This document shows positions 38,573 to 40,105 of a stretch of 40,105 bases of DNA, piece by piece; position 1 is the first letter of the stretch, and each line of letters begins with the position of its first letter. Under the pieces are notes generated by a model. The model searched no databases and was not told the DNA's origin. It saw only the letters and a program-made list of their open reading frames with translations. A program made the translations under genes and the position numbers. Source of the DNA: Nitrososphaerales archaeon (lineage in GTDB: Archaea; Thermoproteota; Nitrososphaeria_A; Caldarchaeales; Wolframiiraptoraceae); the NCBI GenBank assembly GCA_023269855.1, contig JAGDWP010000125.1:1-40105 (forward strand). Reading direction: 5' to 3'.

Positions 38573-39145
38573 ATGGCCCCCCAGCTTTTTATCGAGTATG
38601 TATATTTCGCCATAATATCGATAGTAATCGGCTTCATAATAGCTTTCTACATATTAACTCAAAGAAGCGGGAAGAAATCAGAAGATCCAGAAGATAGTAA
38701 AAGTGAGAGCAGGGGAATGAAGAAGGGAAAGAGGAGATGGTTGATCTTCTTATTCATCATAGTAATTATCGGAAACATACTAATGCTATCTCCAGTACTA
38801 CCATCTGCAAGAAATGCATTATGGTTGGATAAAGAACCAGAGATAACTATTACTATAGAAGTGAAAAACTACGAGTTTATACTACCGGAGAAGCCGATAA
38901 CTATTCCAGCAGGCGTACCCGTAGAATTTATCGTAAAATCCCATGACGTTGTTTACGGTTTCGGGGTATTCAGGAAAGATGGGTTAATGGTTTTCCAGAT
39001 GCAAGTTGTTCCACAGCCCTACGTAAACCGTATCGTATGGGTATTCGATGAACCCGGCTACTATGATCTGCGATCAACCGAGTATAGTGGACCTAAACAT
39101 CCATACATGTATGTTGCGGATGCTATACATGTAGTGGGAGGATGA
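38573..39145 (+). CDS. Heme-copper oxidase-type subunit II lacking CuA cysteines
   Basis: Two N-terminal TMs, cupredoxin domain VKNYEFILPEKPITIPAGVPVEFIVKSHDVVYGFGV...GYYDLRSTEYSGPKHPYM. Confidence 0.82.
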   Translation: MAPQLFIEYVYFAIISIVIGFIIAFYILTQRSGKKSEDPEDSKSESRGMKKGKRRWLIFLFIIVIIGNILMLSPVLPSARNALWLDKEPEITITIEVKNYEFILPEKPITIPAGVPVEFIVKSHDVVYGFGVFRKDGLMVFQMQVVPQPYVNRIVWVFDEPGYYDLRSTEYSGPKHPYMYVADAIHVVGG

Positions 39146-39151
39146 GAATAG

Positions 39152-40105
39152 ATGAATGAAGAAGAAAGGAAGATTCTCTCAATAAGGTTTGTTGTTGTTT
39201 CATTAATCTTTCTAGCTCTAACGGGGATCGAAGGAATACTAATGAGGTTCAGAATCATGAATTATCTAACTGACTTCTTTGATGAAAAGCATTTCTATTC
39301 CATGATGACGGCTCACCCATTCGTCGGCATATATGGATGGGCATACATGGCAGTGATGGGTGCATTCTACTTTCTTGTACCATACATTCTCAAAAAAGAT
39401 GTTTATAGTAAGAAAGCTGCTTATGCTAGCTTCTGGTTAATGATAATAGGTGTCCTAACATTATGGACTACTACATTCATAACACATTATGCTCCATTAT
39501 ACACACTCTATTGGCCGATACCTGTCGCCTATAATATAATTGGCTGGGAATTACATAGCATACTATTCTTCGGACTGGGCGTATCCTTGATACTTGCCTC
39601 AGTACTAGTATTCTTTGGGAACATGTTTGCAACAATCTTCCTGCCTCCACGTCATACTAATGGAGCATCTGTCAGCCCATGGTACATAATGAAAGAACTA
39701 TTAATAACAGCGTTCGATCTTGACAAGATTAAAGCGAAGCTTCACCGAATACCAGAATATGCTTCAAAAGCTTCAAATTATCCAGTATTCGTGGTCGCAG
39801 TCTTTAGAGGATGTGTTGATACAACTCTTAATGCATTCGTCATCTGTGGCGTAGGAGTATTGTTAACTGTCTTCGCAGTATCTCACTTCATCCCAGGGGC
39901 AGCCATACCGGTCACGGCGATAGACCCATTAGTCTATAAGAATGTGTTCTGGTGGGGTTTAGACTTAATCGCTGATGGAAACGTATTGATCTTTACTGCT
40001 GGAACATGGTATCTCATCGTACCACTCCTTCTGAATAGAAGACTATATGGAATCTGTAGTCATGGTATTCACCGACGGGTGATTGATGAATTACCATCAT
40101 ATATG
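39152..40105 (+). CDS. Heme-copper oxidase-superfamily subunit I, 5' part (318 codons, open at right edge, missing from ORF track)
   Basis: Hand translation MNEEERKILSIRFVVVSLIFLALTGIEG...MMTAHPFVGIYGWAYMAVMGAFYFLVP...FWWGLDLIADGNVLIFTAGTWYLIVPLL; overlap-free start 7 nt after subunit II. Confidence 0.8.
   Translation, partial: MNEEERKILSIRFVVVSLIFLALTGIEGILMRFRIMNYLTDFFDEKHFYSMMTAHPFVGIYGWAYMAVMGAFYFLVPYILKKDVYSKKAAYASFWLMIIGVLTLWTTTFITHYAPLYTLYWPIPVAYNIIGWELHSILFFGLGVSLILASVLVFFGNMFATIFLPPRHTNGASVSPWYIMKELLITAFDLDKIKAKLHRIPEYASKASNYPVFVVAVFRGCVDTTLNAFVICGVGVLLTVFAVSHFIPGAAIPVTAIDPLVYKNVFWWGLDLIADGNVLIFTAGTWYLIVPLLLNRRLYGICSHGIHRRVIDELPSYM

Noticed and set aside
1-40105. CRISPR arrays, rRNA genes, prophage or plasmid modules
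   Set aside because: No regularly spaced repeats, no rRNA signatures, no capsid/replication genes seen

Overview
AT-rich archaeal chromosome segment, probably Thermoproteota/TACK (inferred from a SecE-Spt5-uL11 block, Cdc48, FEN-1, aEF1B, Trm5, TruD, A-type ATPase genes and an intron-bearing tRNA). Mostly core genes with three accessory zones. (1) 6.5-17.4 kb: a sugar or sugar-acid uptake and catabolism locus: TrmB regulator, FAH-family hydrolase, amidohydrolase, two ABC ATPases, two permeases, Tat-signal binding protein, divergent Zn-alcohol dehydrogenase and PfkB kinase, with a palindrome in the divergent promoter. (2) 17.4-18.6 kb: a probable tRNA-Gln(UUG) with two candidate introns, a compact inverted-repeat/structured-RNA candidate, and a decayed IS110-like transposase. 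(3) 34.9-37.1 kb: an insertion between uL11 and uL1 carrying a frameshifted CPBP-family protease gene, an IS5-like transposase remnant and degenerate DNA. The right edge carries a heme-copper oxidase-type operon whose subunit II has lost the CuA cysteines and whose (window-truncated) subunit I appears to have Asp in place of the first CuB His. A 16-bp perfect palindrome lies directly upstream of its TATA-like box. Genes absent from the ORF track were read by hand: SecE, a small zinc-ribbon protein, and the open-ended oxidase subunit I. All family calls are by motif recognition only; no searches were run.
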